From Hofstenia miamia (taxonomy: Eukaryota; Xenacoelomorpha; Acoela): DNA of 64,000 nucleotides. The DNA is taken from contig SCFE01000097.1 in NCBI GenBank assembly GCA_004352715.1, forward strand, positions 91,545 to 155,544. Direction: 5' to 3'. Positions 33,635 through 47,193 of the stretch are shown piece after piece. A program made the position numbers and the translations under genes. Numbering within the stretch: position 1 is the stretch's first letter; the number at the start of each line of letters is the position of its first letter. The notes beneath the pieces were generated by a model. It was not told where the DNA came from, searched no databases, and was given only the letters and a program-made list of their open reading frames with translations.

Positions 33635-36600
33635 GGGACGTTGCTGCTTCCAACGGATAGGTCCTGCAAAAGTTGTGCTTACATCGCTTACGATGTTAAA
33701 GTATTGAAACCAGATGTACTGGTAGGCTATCATCAAATTATACATTACACTGCACAGTGTCAACTGGGGAGATAATTTGCCAAAGGGGGAAGATGGAATT
33801 TTTTCATGCATCGCTATAGCAGTTTAACTCACTCATTTTTATTTATTACTAATCATCTAAATTAATTTGTAGACAGCATTTGTCACGTACCTACGAAATT
33901 TTGTTAGAACGTAGTGAGTCACTTATGATAACGAAGTTTTGCTGGCCATAGTCGGCCCCCAAAAAGAACTAGCAAAAATGAATTTCAGATGATATTGTAT
34001 CTGGCCAAGTGAAAAAAACTGTTTTGTGTGACACCTAGGAGTGTCACACATATTTAAACTATGAGCTATTTGTAGCATTCAATATCATAGGTGGGGTAGA
34101 AAAAGTACCCCAAACTGTGTCCACGTAGTAGAAAACTAAACAGGTTCTAACTGTTAAAGAATTAATTGTAGGTTGAAATCAACGACCACGTCAGCATGTG
34201 TAACTCGCTATTCGCTGCTCTTCCGTTCCGACCAGTGGACGAAGTAAGAGAGGAGTTATTAACGCTTGGTTTTTTAAACTTTCATTAAATGCGAATTTGA
34301 TTGCTTCCGCTCATTCTTTGTTCTCTCCAATTTACGAATAGATTGTATCGGTAATCAATTAACAGTACAGTTATTACGACTGCTCTCTCACAAGAGGTTA
34401 ATATCATCTCAATGTGCGCTTACACTCGTGCCCTCCTAGGCATCTGTTATCTATGAAAGGTTGAATTTCATTCCCCACCTGCCCTCTCTATAGGGATAAG
34501 TGTTTTAACCTACCGACAGAAATTGTCCGCTTTTACATAAATTCCATTTTTATGTCATTGCTGCCTCTATCTTGTCTAGAAATTGCTTTATTCGTCGCTT
34601 GTCAACGTTCATATTTTATTATCTATCTCACGTCGTAAGGAGTTATCAGAAATCACGATGTTCTGGGTCATCTACTTAATTACTTTTCAATCTATAAGAC
34701 GCTCTTCAAAAATATCTTATTATGATACATTCCTTTAAAATCATGTAAATTTGTTGCGTTTCAATAGTGCTTTTTAATTGAATGAAATGTTTCAACTTGT
34801 CCGATTGATTTCACATCTATGTTTAGATTTGCTTATTTTTTGTATAAAATTTTTATGATTTTAATGCTCTTTAGTTGAGACAGATTCCCATCCCCTGAAG
34901 TAAAATCCACTCAATTAAAGGTGGATGCGGGTCATTATTTGCAAAGGATCCCACAATACACTAAGAATTTTGAGGTGCGCATCCGTATTTAAAACATTCA
35001 AACCGAAACAACCCATAAGACAGATTTATGTCCGTAGATTTCTTAATTTTACAATATTCAGGTTACTTTCAGACGGACAACGATGTAGAAACCAAACAAT
35101 GACAAACATTAAGTTGAAGTGTTAGTGTCAAATGTGTATTACCTGATTCAGTAAGTTCTAGAGATTTGGCTTGTTCTTCAGCATTTAAACCCTAATAAAA
35201 TTTCGCTGTAAGTCCAATGTGGCTTAAGATATGCTATTGTTCAACTGAATCCGACCTGTCCCGTTCCACTAATGTGTAAATGGACCAGTGTCCAACTTGA
35301 TTTGGTGTTAAATTTTCTTCCAGTTTTTCATTAATATGCATTATAAAAAGTTCAAAGTAGTTTTCGTTTAACTCTCAGTGCATTTTAAGTAACTTGCCTT
35401 TATGTTTTATCTGAAATAAGGATACATTAAGATGTCTGGTGCGAAAGTAATTTGCGTAAACATTCTCAAAAAAACTGGTTGCCATTGAATTGAACACTCA
35501 AATAGTTTTCAAGATCTGATTTACGCAATGTTGTCTTAAACCACTTTGTGCTTTGGGTTTCTTTTAATCTTTGTCTAAATTAATCTTATTAAGGGCATTC
35601 TAAGCCCGAAGCGCATTTTGAGTGGTCTCTTAAATTTTTTAACGAGACTAAGAAGATGTTATCAATGCCCGCGCGTATTGCTTTATCATATTAATTTAAT
35701 AGAGGTTATCTCACTCCACTATTAAATGGAGCCGCTCATCTACGCTACCTGTTTCAACAATGGTGGGAAATTAGCGCTCAAAGATAATGCTGCTCTGCTG
35801 GATAATACGATTTCCACACAAATTTCAAACAATTGCCTTCAATCCGCCGAGTGGCTTTGAAATATGGACTCTTAAAACATCAATTTAAAGTTCACCTTTC
35901 GCAACAGTCACTCATTAAAACGCCCGCTCTCTTTCAACCATAAATGAGTTTTGTCTAATTGATCGTTAAAGTAAGCCCATGGCAACCGTCCAACGTTTGA
36001 TTTGTATTACGGCCTGAAACCTTACTTATAACTACAAGGTGGAATTACAATTCAATTTATATTAAATTTTTCTAGCTCTTCTTCCATTTCGATCAACCAG
36101 AGAGAGACTTAGGCAGAATTTGCACCTCATAGTAGGCTGCCTGGCGCTACTTAATTCTCATCAAATAAATAAAAATATAATTGCAGCGAAGACTAATGGT
36201 TGTCAGAAATGTTCCATCTAACCTGTTACATTGAAGAACTTTTTCTTTTATGGCCGGAACGTCTTTGAGACTGTGTTCTTAAGCATATTTGAATTTTATA
36301 ATTTTTTCTTAAAATTACTTATCCATAAATACTCAAAGGAAATTAGATAGTATATAGCCTACTGCAGCTGAATACGCAGCTATCCCTTACATTTTGCACT
36401 TTGCTCTTGCTAGCTACAACAAATTTACAGTGAATCCCATATATTTTTAAAACAATTTGTTGAAAAAAATTATATTTACATTTTAAAATTTCACATTGTC
36501 ATATACTCTTCAAAAATTGAGTTTGTTTTAAATTTCAGTATGTGGATTTTATTATGCATTTGTTAGATACCCAACTTAGTCTTACAAACTGAAAAATTTT

Positions 36601-39600
36601 AGAATCATAAAATGTGCCAAGTTGACATTAATTAAATGGGTTGGACCGGGCCGGGCTTGGTTCTAATTTTTTGCCCCATACTCGTCTCTGTGTGAGACTT
36701 ATTACAAAGATTGCGTCCATATATTTTCAATTCTCGTTCTAAAATTTCGCACTTAGATAACATTCATGCAAGATGCTTGGATTCTGGTGTCCATTAGTCA
36801 ATGGATCCTAAAATAGAAGTCAGCTGTTTTAATTTGAATTGTTTTTGGCGGATAAAATCTTATCTTTTAGCAAAACCTATAGAAATTACTTCTCAATTGA
36901 AATATATTCCCCACTATTAAAATCTGAAAAATGACTGTTTCAGTTTTATGGGAAACCGCATAGCAATATGTTTATACCCCATTAGCATTATTATTGAAAT
37001 GTTAATAGAAAATATAAAATAACGAACTATGCATTTTAATTCAGTGCTACATATGCGCACAACGTCCGATTATAAATTTTGATTTCGACTATGCCTTACT
37101 GGCTAATCTGTTGTGTTACAAGCAGTGAACAATTTCTTTCAGAGATAATTTTTTTTTCATTGTCCCATAACTACCCACCTCATTTTCATTTTTGGTATCT
37201 ACAACGTACTTTGTTTCCTTCTTTAAATCAGGTTGCCCATGTCTCCGATTTTTAGTGCTTGGCGATATTCTGAAAAAACCGAAACCCGAACGAAGAAAAA
37301 AATTTAAACCGAGTTTTCACATTTCAGCAAAAGCAGTCGCTTAGAATTTTTTCTCCAAGAAACGACACATTCGTAGAACAACTTTTTACTAATACCAATA
37401 GCAGTAAGCTAAAAATTCGAAACCAAAACCGAGCTCACTTTTGAAGGCAATCGAGCACTACCGATTTTTGTTCAAATGGGTTAAATTTTTGTAGATTAGC
37501 GTATGTATGCCATTACTGTGTACTAATTTATTTTGAATTGATTGAATGATAGCCATATTGACGCATCTTTCTTAGGATCATTGGATTTCTCTAACATGTC
37601 GTGGTAATTACTTCTGCCTAATGACAGACCACAGTCTATTGATGATTTGCTGGCAATTGCCTGCTGAGTTATTGAATTGTTTCGCCAAATGAGTTCAATG
37701 CTGTATTGACGTGGAATCGGATTTCTAAGCTCACCGCGAGCTCACTTCGGAGTTATTGAATCGTAGGTCAATGTGTCGTTGAATAATTGACGAGTGGATT
37801 CTATTTGCAAACTTTTCATTATTTATGCCGATGTTACTCTTTTGTTTGTCTCCCTCTAAATCACAGATGTTGCCACAATGCCTCTTTATTTGCCTCACTT
37901 CAGTCTTTGTTTAATCCTTCTAACTTCATATCAGCCTCAATTACACGTTTGTCATTTTGTCGACTAGTTTCTTTAACGATACATTCAATCTTCTCTATTT
38001 TTAGCTTTATGGATTTATTATAGACGTCTCATTCATATTTAACTACTTAGAAAGCCTTAAATAGATCGAATTCAAAAGTTCGACGATGTGGACTTTTTCG
38101 AAGTTAAAAACAGATTTGAAAAGATGTTTTTCTGAGTTCCCAATATTAGCCACTTTAGGAAATTATGAGTACATATTTACAAACAACGTAATCGTTGCTT
38201 AACAAAGCTGTAATGTGTACACAAAAGTGTTTTTGTAAGATGAATGGAAATGCTGAAAGTTATTAATAAATTTTTTCTACTAATTAACTCTTTTCCCACT
38301 AGTGTTACTTTATTGTAAGACACCACAATTGAGGAATTTGGAAATATTTTTGATATAAATACATCTATGGTAAGTGTTATCCCCTGTTATGGTGAATATT
38401 TGTGCTAAAAAATATTCAATTGCTCGAAGTACAACAAAATACTAAATGAAACATCCGATTTTTTCAAAACTCAAGTGTCGCAATACGTAATATTCAGCCA
38501 ATGAGACGATCTAAGGTCCAAATCCACCAATCAAACTCAAACGTCGTACAAAAGCACGCCCAATGGGTCCGCATCCGTAACCCACTTTGGCAATGTAAAC
38601 GAAAGATGAACGAATCCTCTATCCTGTGATGCTCTCAGAATTTAAATATGCATGCATATTGGTTTGTGAGTTTTTTTGGAGAAATCAACATATTTTGAAA
38701 AACTCATAATAAAAAATATGTTTAATAAAAGCTGGCACCAATGCCTTTTTAAATATGAATTTTGGTGTGCGATAGCTAAGCCGACTGAAATTTAGACAAA
38801 GTCACAAAAACTTAAATGTTTGATTTACAAACCGCTTTACTTCAAATGAACAACATTTTAGAAAATACGAGTAATTTTCAGTGAAATATTAATCACACTA
38901 AGAGATTTATAAACACGTCACTATGAACACTAGAAAGCATATACATGTATGTGATTACTACTACATTACATACACATTTTCAGTCGTTTTACTCCGTTGA
39001 AAATGAACAGCAGTGGTGCCATGTTACACTAATTAACATGACTATCTACAAAATGTGTAATTTTTAAATAATTTTTTGAAATGATCATGAAAGTTTGAGG
39101 TTCGCGTGCTAGTTTTTGTTTTGTTAACCTTGGCATTTTCGTGTTAATGCAGGAAGTGGATTTAAGCTATTCTTGAACTTTAAGCATGTAGGAATGTTTC
39201 AAAAGACATTCAGTGTTTTCGCGCTTGTATCTTAAACCGGCGGTTTGTATGGGCTTTGACTTTAGCGCGTGTTTTATGACAGCTGCATTCTCATTCCTAA
39301 CAGTTTATTAATACTAGTATTTCAACAAAGCACGAGCTTTGATTTTCTTGGAAAATTATGAATAACTTTTCTTAGAATCTGATCATATATTTATCAACGT
39401 TTTGAACACTATCGAAGTCTTAATTGTCAATATAATTAACTTCTTGTTATCCGCCATCTTAAATTTAAAAGATGCTCTAAGCTTTGTAAGAGGTTCAAAT
39501 TAGTAAATATGTAGTCCTTAAACATTGTTAGAATATATTGCCTATAAAAATTAAATAACCTCTTTTTAACTTTTAAATGCAATGCATGAGAGCCATCTTA

Positions 39601-41040
39601 CCTTATGCACACTTTTATTCAAAATAATCCAAGAGCAATTCTTATATGAATGGATTGCCGTAAGACTTGCTTAATGTTATAAAACCGCATTGAATCGCAC
39701 CCGCATGTCTGCTAGAAAAATTTACCCGTACCACATCCGCTATTTTCTAACGAGGCGGCGTCATTTCAACTAATTAAGCCATTTTCATCCTCCACGAACT
39801 CGTCAAAATATTACAAAAATTGGTCATTAAAATTCATTTTTACCACATTAGTTTTTATTTTTTTTTAATTTTTCGTGAAATACCTTTTTTAAACAAAAGC
39901 TCACTGTTGAAAGCCTGAGGGGAAACATTGCCTCATGCCCCCACTGATCATTTTAGTTTTGGCTTTTAAATTGACTTCAAGTTAACTATTTTCATAACAG
40001 TGACATATGCTAAATATCCGCATGTTTAATTTTTCCACCCGGATCCATCCAACCAACTTCCCCTCCGTATCCGCCTGTATTGCGGACATCTGCGTAGGTG
40101 TCAGCAATCCATGTCAATCTTAGCTGTGCAAACGTCAGGGTAAAAAGGATAATATTGCATGAATTCTGAAACTAGATCACGTGCAAGAATAGACATGGTC
40201 ACTGATTTTCATATATACTCATTCACAGCGTACATACCGCATTTAATTTTACTTAAATTTTGAATTTTATTAAAATTGAGTACAATATTCAAGTAAACGT
40301 AAACAATTATGGGGGAGATGTAACAATTTCTTTATGCAAAAATAGTTTAGTTTTAGCTGATTGGTTAATTTCGGCCTAAGCTTGAAACAGTGTCGCATCC
40401 ATGTATAATCGCGTAATCCCCGCCCAACCTAGAATTGCTTACCCGACCCACACCCCTTATTTCAGATAACGGTTTTCGTACTGAATTTCACAGAATGTGG
40501 GATATTCGCTGTTCCCAATTGTTTGGTTTTTGCGAAAACCATAATTTTAATCAATGATTATTAAAGCTTTAAAAATTTTTACAGCTTTTCTCACTCGCTA
40601 ATTTAAAGTTTTTACAGCGTTGCCTTATTGTTTTATTGAGGTGTTGCTTATTAATATTGAATAACTTTCGTGTTTATTGTATTGTTGAAAAAGGAAAATA
40701 CCTTGAATGCAGTGGTTTTAAATTTGATATTGCTTAATTGAAGAAATATTATTGCAGAATAAGATAAATTTCCCGCATAATAATTTATCAATTCTGACCT
40801 GCATATTATTCAAATATTTAGATGTTTTGGCTGCATTCAAGTGATATTTCCTGCATGTCTTTTCGATTGTTTCCATTTCAATAAATGAGTATCGATTTTC
40901 TCCACTGCAATGAAAGCCCAGTAAATTATCGCCATTAGCTGATCTAACAGCCTTATAGTTTAACCAGGTCCACTGATAGTGCTCAGTATGTTTCAAATTC
41001 CTCCATGTGACATTTTACATTAATCACAACACATTTTTTT
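33635..41040. other. Long stretch without a supported gene
   Basis: Upstream of the receptor start. Only short chance frames on both strands. Patches of mixed base composition (about 35560-36130 and 37560-37790) with TAATTA/GATAA-like words could be regulatory, but nothing specific supports this. Confidence 0.4.
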
Positions 41041-41344
41041 ACATTTAGTAGCTCTTAGACACACGGTTGTTGGCATGCTTTAAGCACGACCTGTTCAAAA
41101 CATGTTTTAAACACTGTTTAAAACAACTGTTTTTTTGCAATGTTTTTTGAAATGTTTTTTTCAAATTTATATTGAACTTTGTTGAAAGTTTGAAACATAA
41201 TTTCATTATTTCCCACTTTCATAACCGATTTTCTACTGAACAAAATCGTAAAATTTGCACTTTGCTTACGTGTATGAAACTAAAAATCAATATTGATAAG
41301 CTTATCTTAATTCAAAGTTTGTTACTATGTGTTTTCAGCAAAAT

Positions 41345-41715
41345 GTTACTACCTTAAGGTGGTTCTGTCTAAGAGAAAAAAACATTGTTTTAAACGTTTA
41401 AAACGTTTTTTTTGTAAAAAAATACAACTTTTTGCCAACCCGGTTTGGACACGTCTGTTTACAAATGTTGTCTAATAATGCTTTTTGCATATTTTGTTAT
41501 TTTAGTGCGAATGGGGGTTATNNNNNNNNNNNNNNNNNNGTTACTACCTTAAGGTGGTTCTGTCTAAGAGAAAAAAACATTGTTTTAAACGTTTAAAACG
41601 TTTTTTTTGTAAAAAAATACACTTTTTGCCAACCCGGTTTGGACACGTCTGTTTACAAATTTTGTCTAATAATGCTTTTTGCATATTTTGTTATTTTAGT
41701 GCGAATGGGGGTTAT
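41345..41715. repeat. Near-identical direct duplication around an 18-N gap
   Basis: 41345-41521 (GTTACTACCTTAAGGTGG...) recurs at 41540-41715 with about three differences (ACAACTTTTT/ACACTTTTT, ATGTTGTC/TTTTGTC). The 18 N at 41522-41539 separate them, so this may be two haplotypes or reads placed in tandem. Confidence 0.8.
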
Positions 41716-42822
41716 TCCTGGATTTGCTGAATGGAAACTGTTTACAAATAATTGTCAACAGAAATCGCTTCTGCTTTTGGCTTCATCTGAAATGGGAGCA
41801 AAGGGTAGATGGCCTCTAATTTATTTAAGGTAAAGGCTATCTAGTAGTTTCAATTACTTTGTAGCTAAAGTTGATAAAGTTTGTATAAAGTAGAGAAAAG
41901 CTATTACAAGGATAAATTTATTTTATACGTCTAACTAAAAGCTTTTCTTTTATGTAACAATATAACGTAAATGTAGCTTTTTGAATTTTTACGTAGTTAT
42001 TTTGTTACTGTTGGTTCAAAGCCAATTTTAATACAATTAAACCGTTTTGAGAGCCAGACAGATTGGGGCAAAAATTTATTGCATTTAAATTTTGCCTGTC
42101 TCCTATAGAAATGTAATGCAACTTTAAATTCAATTAATTTCTTATTATCAATTTGTACGCTGACACTTTACATACATTAGTGCAGTGTTCTTAAATGCGA
42201 CAAAATTTGTATTATAATTTAGGAAGAAATAATTGGCATAAATCAAATTTTTCTTCACTCTGAATGTTGAAAATAGTACATGAGTATTATAAATTGCCTA
42301 AGCCTGGAATTTCAACCAGATTATACGAGGACTTTTACAATTTCTGAATATAACCTACTTCTATAATAGTATTTTATTATTGGGAATTGCTATGGTAGAT
42401 ATTTTATTTTTCGAACACCCAAAATCAGACTTGCACACAGGCCAGCCGACTTGCTGGCTTTACAGGCCTACCCGCTACATGCAGTATTTTCGCGGGCCTT
42501 ACAGGCCCCAAATGAAAAAGAATGAAATAATGTAAATACTGTAACTAATGTAGCTACTGTCAGTAACTTTAGTGTAGATGTGAATCCAGTAAAGAAGAAA
42601 TCTCTCTTTCTAGGCCATGCAGTTGCAGTACTATGCAAAATGCATAGGCAAATATGTCGTAGTGAAGAAACAACTACTAAAATATATGAACACCGACCGG
42701 CCGTCTGTGCAACACTGCTTAAAATCACACAGAGAATTTTGAATGGAATTTTTATGACACATTTGGCTCAGCAAACATTACCTTTTCTTTAGCATTGAGT
42801 GTCTCTATGTATTTTTATCGTA

Positions 42823-43811
42823 CTTGGGATGACCAGAAAGGTCCCGGAATCATAAAAACATGAAAAATCCAAGAGCGTATTTTACTAATACAAACAATAT
42901 CAAACAACATAGTTACCACAAGAAGTAATTACGAGTTTACAATGTTCATAAAGAGCCAAAAGTTCTTTGCGGTACTTCTCTTCCCATCACCAGTGAAGGC
43001 CAGTAACAATAAGGTCTTTCTGTTTGTTAACTTTGGTCGGACGACAGTGAGTTTGGGTTGTTCAGGTCTACGCCAAGCCATGTTCTGTTGCTTTGTAGGA
43101 GCTGTTTCAAACAAAAACCAACTCTCATTCTCGGTTGCCCAGTGGTGTAACAAGTAATCCAAGGAATGATTATCAAATAAGGCGACGAAGTTGGTAGCAC
43201 ATGCTAACCTGTCAAGTTTGTTTGCCGCAGAGAGATGATGAGGGACCCAAGTTGAGCAGATTTTTTTCAAACCCAGGTGTTGATTTAAGATAACTCTGAT
43301 AGATTCTCGGGGCAGATTGGTAGCCTCACTCAACATTCGAATAGATTGCCTTGGTTGTTCTTCTAACATTGATCGCAAAAGCTCGATATTGTCTGGAGTT
43401 GAAGATGTTGATGGCCTTCCGATTCTTGGTTCATCATCAAGTGATTCCTTTCCCTCTTTAAATCGTTTATACCAGTCGAACACAGTTGATTGTGATGGAA
43501 TATTTAGATTTGTTTCTTGCAGTTGTTCGTAGATTACACTTGGCGTGCGCCCACGTTTCATCTCGATAAAAATGTAGGCACGGAAATGCTGCTTCTCTAA
43601 ATCCATTAGATGATGATAATACGCGGTGCAGTGACAATTTGTCTCAAATGTAAAATGGCTCGACAGTTAACAATGAATAATTACCTACAACTACATTTTG
43701 ATTGGTCTATTTGCCAAACAGTATTGCACCATAAAAAATACTAATTATGCATGCGCGCACGTAATTAAAATAACACATAGCTTATTCCGGGAACTTTCTG
43801 GTCACCCCCTA
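42823..43811 (-). mobile_element. Mariner element with both TIRs, internally deleted
   Basis: Left end CTTGGGATGACCAGAAAGG + TCCCGGAATCAT; right end, reversed, TAGGGGGTGACCAGAAAG + TTCCCGGAATAAG. Both sit next to TA (42821-42822 and 43812-43813), the mariner target duplication. Length is about 989 bp, against about 1.3 kb for a full mariner, in line with the shortened transposase. The right end lies about 40 bp from a 124-bp minisatellite. Confidence 0.9.
42929..43606 (-). pseudogene. Mariner transposase, truncated and catalytically dead
   Basis: An open frame of 225 codons against about 345 for the family. N-terminal paired HTH: HFRAYIFIEMKRGRTPSVIY, STVFDWYKRFKEGKESL, DEPRIGRPS, SIRMLSEATNLPRESIRVIL; then WVPHHLSAANKLDRL. 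At the first catalytic Asp the motif reads TENESW instead of TGDEsW, so Asp is replaced by Asn. The frame continues to KTLLLLAFTGDGKR and ends after a deletion that removed the second and third catalytic Asp blocks. It cannot cut DNA; any DNA binding would be residual. Confidence 0.9.
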
Positions 43812-43849
43812 TATTTCGTTTCTTTTCGTGTAGTGAGATTAAAAACATG

Positions 43850-44798
43850 TATTCTTAGTTTACTTCCACGTATAGTTGTGTTTCTTTGTTGCTTGACTGA
43901 TGTNNNNNNNNNNNNNNNNNNNNNNNNNNNNNNNNNNNNNNNNNNNNNNNNNNNNNNNNNNNNNNNNNNNNNNNNNNNNNNNNNNNNNNNNNNNNNNNNN
44001 NNNNNNNNNNNNNNNNNNNNNNNNNNNNNNNNNNNNNNNNNNNNNNNNNNNNNNNNNNNNNNNNNNNNNNNNNNNNNNNNNNNNNNNNNNNNNNNNNNNN
44101 NNNNNNNNNNNNNNNNNNNNNNNNNNNNNNNNNNNNNNNNNNNNNNNNNNNNNNNNNNNNNNNNNNNNNNNNNNNNNNNNNNNNNNNNNNNNNNNNNNNN
44201 NNNNNNNNNNNNNNNNNNNNNNNNNNNNNNNNNNNNNNNNNNNNNNNNNNNNNNNNNNNNNNNNNNNNNNNNNNNNNNNNNNNNNNNNNNNNNNNNNNNN
44301 NNNNNNNNNNNNNNNNNNNNNNNNNNNNNNNNNNNNNNNNNNNNNNNNNNNNNNNNNNNNNNNNNNNNNNNNNNNNNNNNNNNNNNNNNNNNNNNNNNNN
44401 NNNNNNNNNNNNNNNNNNNNNNNNNNNNNNNNNNNNNNNNNNNNNNNNNAGTTGTGTTTCTTTGTTGCTTGACTGATGTTCCTACCATCAACCTAAGTAC
44501 CTCAGCCGATGGCAATACTCTCATTTGATTTCATTAAAATCGTTTAGATTATTCTTAGTTTACTTCCACGTATAGTTGTGTTTCTTTGTTGCTTGACTGA
44601 TGTTCCTATCATCAACCTAAGTACCTCAGCCGATGGCAATACTCTCATTTGATTTCATTGAAATCGTTTAGATTATTCTTAGTTTACTTCCACGTATAGT
44701 TGTGTTTCTTTGTTGCTTGACTGATGTTCCTACCATCAACCTAAGTACCTCAGCCGATGGCAATACTCTCATTTGATTTCATTGACATTGTTTAGATG
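43850..44798. repeat. 124-bp minisatellite, spanning a 546-N gap
   Basis: The unit starts ATTCTTAGTTTACTTCCACG. Full copies are 44551-44674 and 44675-44798, with partial copies at 43850-43903 and 44450-44550 and Ns (43904-44449) between. Copies differ at only a few sites (TACCATC/TATCATC, CATTAAAAT/CATTGAAAT). The distance across the gap is not a whole number of units, so the array length is unknown. Confidence 0.92.
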
Positions 44799-45359
44799 CA
44801 CGTTTCAATTAACTTGCGAAGTTATTTGTTGGAAATACGCTGATAAATCGGAAGCGTTTACTCTCATTTCGCATCGATTATATTTTTTGTATTTTTAAAA
44901 ACATTAGATGATGAATGAGCTGATAAACGAGTGAAGTAGTTTGAAACTCAGTCCAATGACAAGAGATAAGTCGCGAATGAGCGGAGCCGGCGATGCAAAA
45001 CTTTATCAGAGAGAAAGCGGTTAATCTCGCAAGGATGACTAATACTGATATGCCATCTCGCTAGGAGGCCATTACTTTCCTTATCAATTACCATGGATTT
45101 CCATGCATCATAACGTTTTTAACATTCTCATCTAGTTTTAATGAGCTTTCTAGATTCCATCTATAAATTCAAATATAATTGTCACAATCCAGTCTAGTTT
45201 TTATCTAAAGTTCTCCTAGGAAGCGTTTTGAGTCCTTTGAAAATAGAATCGCTTCTTATTTATGTTCTCAAAGTCTCATGCTTTCCAATTTTTATTCTGT
45301 AAAAAATAACAATTTTCTAAGTGGGTGTTTGTCATTTGAAAATGTTTTAATGTATGTGA

Positions 45360-45360
<1 letters not shown>

Positions 45361-45405
<45 letters not shown>

Positions 45406-45461
45406 CTTATTTTTATTTTCTTCTCTTACTTCAATTTTATTAAAATTATGNGACACAGCCG

Positions 45462-45494
<33 letters not shown>
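45361..45494. repeat. Two (TA)n microsatellites, 45361-45402 and 45464-45494
   Basis: Pure TA runs either side of a 61-bp spacer that contains a single N (45451), so the join may be artificial. Confidence 0.92.
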
Positions 45495-45495
<1 letters not shown>

Positions 45496-45782
45496 TATTA
45501 ATAAATGTCTTCTATTCGCTATTAATATAACGATCTGCAAGTATAACAAAAATAAGTTATTTATAAAAAGTTCTTATTGTTCTACAATTGCTGCAGAAAC
45601 AAGATAAACACCAGGAACAAACATTATCAGTGGTGAAATATTCTCTAACATGAAATTCCATGAATCTGATTAATTTTGTTTTAAACGCATAAGGTTTATC
45701 GAAAATATCAATGTTCCTTGGTCGACACCATCTTGTATTAAGATTAACTTATTTAAAAGTTGCATTTTACCAATAATAACTT

Positions 45783-46386
45783 ATGCATCTCAATGTTGGT
45801 GGCCTTCACGCAGTCAATTTTTATTACTTGAAAATTTTCAAAGAAAATGCCCAAAATGGATTTTACAAAATAAGAGAGTCATTTATCAAAACAGCTGATG
45901 AAAACATTTTTCCTATAGCCATTCAATTTCAAATAAATGACTTAATATTTTTCAATAAGCTCCTAACAAATAAATATGACTTTAACATCTTTAATTATAT
46001 TAGCTACAAATACAATGTCATCATTGCCAGATTAAAATGCAAAAGACTATTTCAAATTAAAAGATCTACAAGAACACTGCAATTTTCTAATTACTTTGAT
46101 AGAATTAGGAAATTATTTAATTATTTAATTATGAATAGTGATATTGAATTAGATCAGACAAGTAATCAATTCAAAAAAAGGATTAAGAAATTCTTTCGTC
46201 AATATATTCAAGAAAAATTCGATCCAGAGAGAATATGTAGCTGGTTTTTATCTTGTAGTTGTTCAAATTGCCGAATCTCAAGATCCACATATAAGTGAAA
46301 TTTAATGTACATTATTATTTATTTGCAATATTTTGTTTGATAACCATATTTTGGTTAAATATAGCCATTATTATTATTATTATTAT
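45783..46386 (+). pseudogene. LINE ORF2 C-terminus with 3' UTR and (ATT)n tail
   Basis: The frame 45783-46298 (171 codons) ends LLxNKYDF.., RLKCKRLFQIKRSTRTLQF, YFDRIRKLFNYLI, FKKRIKKFFRQYIQEKFDPE and C.WFLSCSCSNCR, the post-reverse-transcriptase tail of CR1/L2/Jockey-like LINEs, which often end in a 'CxCxxCR' cluster. A short 3' UTR and (TTA)n to 46386 follow. The start codon is incidental because the reverse transcriptase part is missing, consistent with 5' truncation on insertion. Confidence 0.7.
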
Positions 46387-46548
46387 AACTAGCATCAATG
46401 CGTTCGTTGATTGATATTACTACATTGATAGCCTCGTAAGTTCAAGATTAGATCGATTTCAATTCTTTAAAATAAGAAAATTCACTTTCTAATCATTCAC
46501 ACTGGTAAAAAAACCTCATACATTTGTTCAAATTGATTGAATAATATA

Positions 46549-47193
46549 CAGAGTGTGGCAAAAGTAACTTGACTTATAAACTAACTAAAAAAATTCAATC
46601 AATCACAGAAAAAATGATGAAATATTTCGTCATATTTTAACTATATAAAGGGAATTTATGTTTTGCATAACCATTTTGTTATTTTTCCAGTACTTTTTAA
46701 GTTTAGACATGAATTTAGAAACTAGAATGGAAATATTAAAACTATACTAGAAAAATGGAACAGTGCAACAGCGGCATTATGTGCATACAAAACAGCACAC
46801 CACTTTCATAAAGACATTTTTTCTATTACAGCTGTCACTAACATGATAAGAAATTTGAAAAGACAAAATCGTTGCACAATGCTGCTAAGTAAGGGGGGCC
46901 ATTGCTCCAAGAACACTGAAAACCAATGGTAATGAGCACGCTGAAAACTCTGCAAGACACAAATGTGCATGGCCATGAAAGTTCTTCTATTGCTGCAGCT
47001 ACTACAATTCCAAAGAAAAGTGTTTGTCGAATTCTTAAAGCACGTGGCATGCGGACATACGAAATTGCCTTGCAAACTATCACTGAATCAGACTATCATC
47101 ATCGTCTCAAATTTGCACAATGGATTTTAGCTAATTCTAATTTGCTCAATAATGTGCTTTGGTCAGATGAGGCCTATTTTGGATGGAATGGTT
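46549..47193 (+). pseudogene. Tc1/mariner-superfamily element, transposase N-terminal part, cut by gap
   Basis: The left end CAGAGTGTGGCAAAAGTAAC follows TA, as a TIR should. ORF pieces: MNLETRMEILKLY, a stop (46709 on), then in another frame TAVTNMIRNLKRQN, and from 46926 GHESSSIAAATTIPKKSVCRIL, MRTYEI..Q, HRLKFAQWILAN and NNVLWSDEAYF, the first catalytic Asp motif (SDEA.F) of insect-type Tc/mariner transposases with a DUF4817-like N-terminus. At least one stop and two frame changes make it inactive. The rest is in the 1000-N gap; no right TIR was seen after 48193. Confidence 0.85.

Noticed and set aside
45292-45549. 85-codon minus frame with IYIYIY repeats
   Set aside because: Translation of (TA)n microsatellites.
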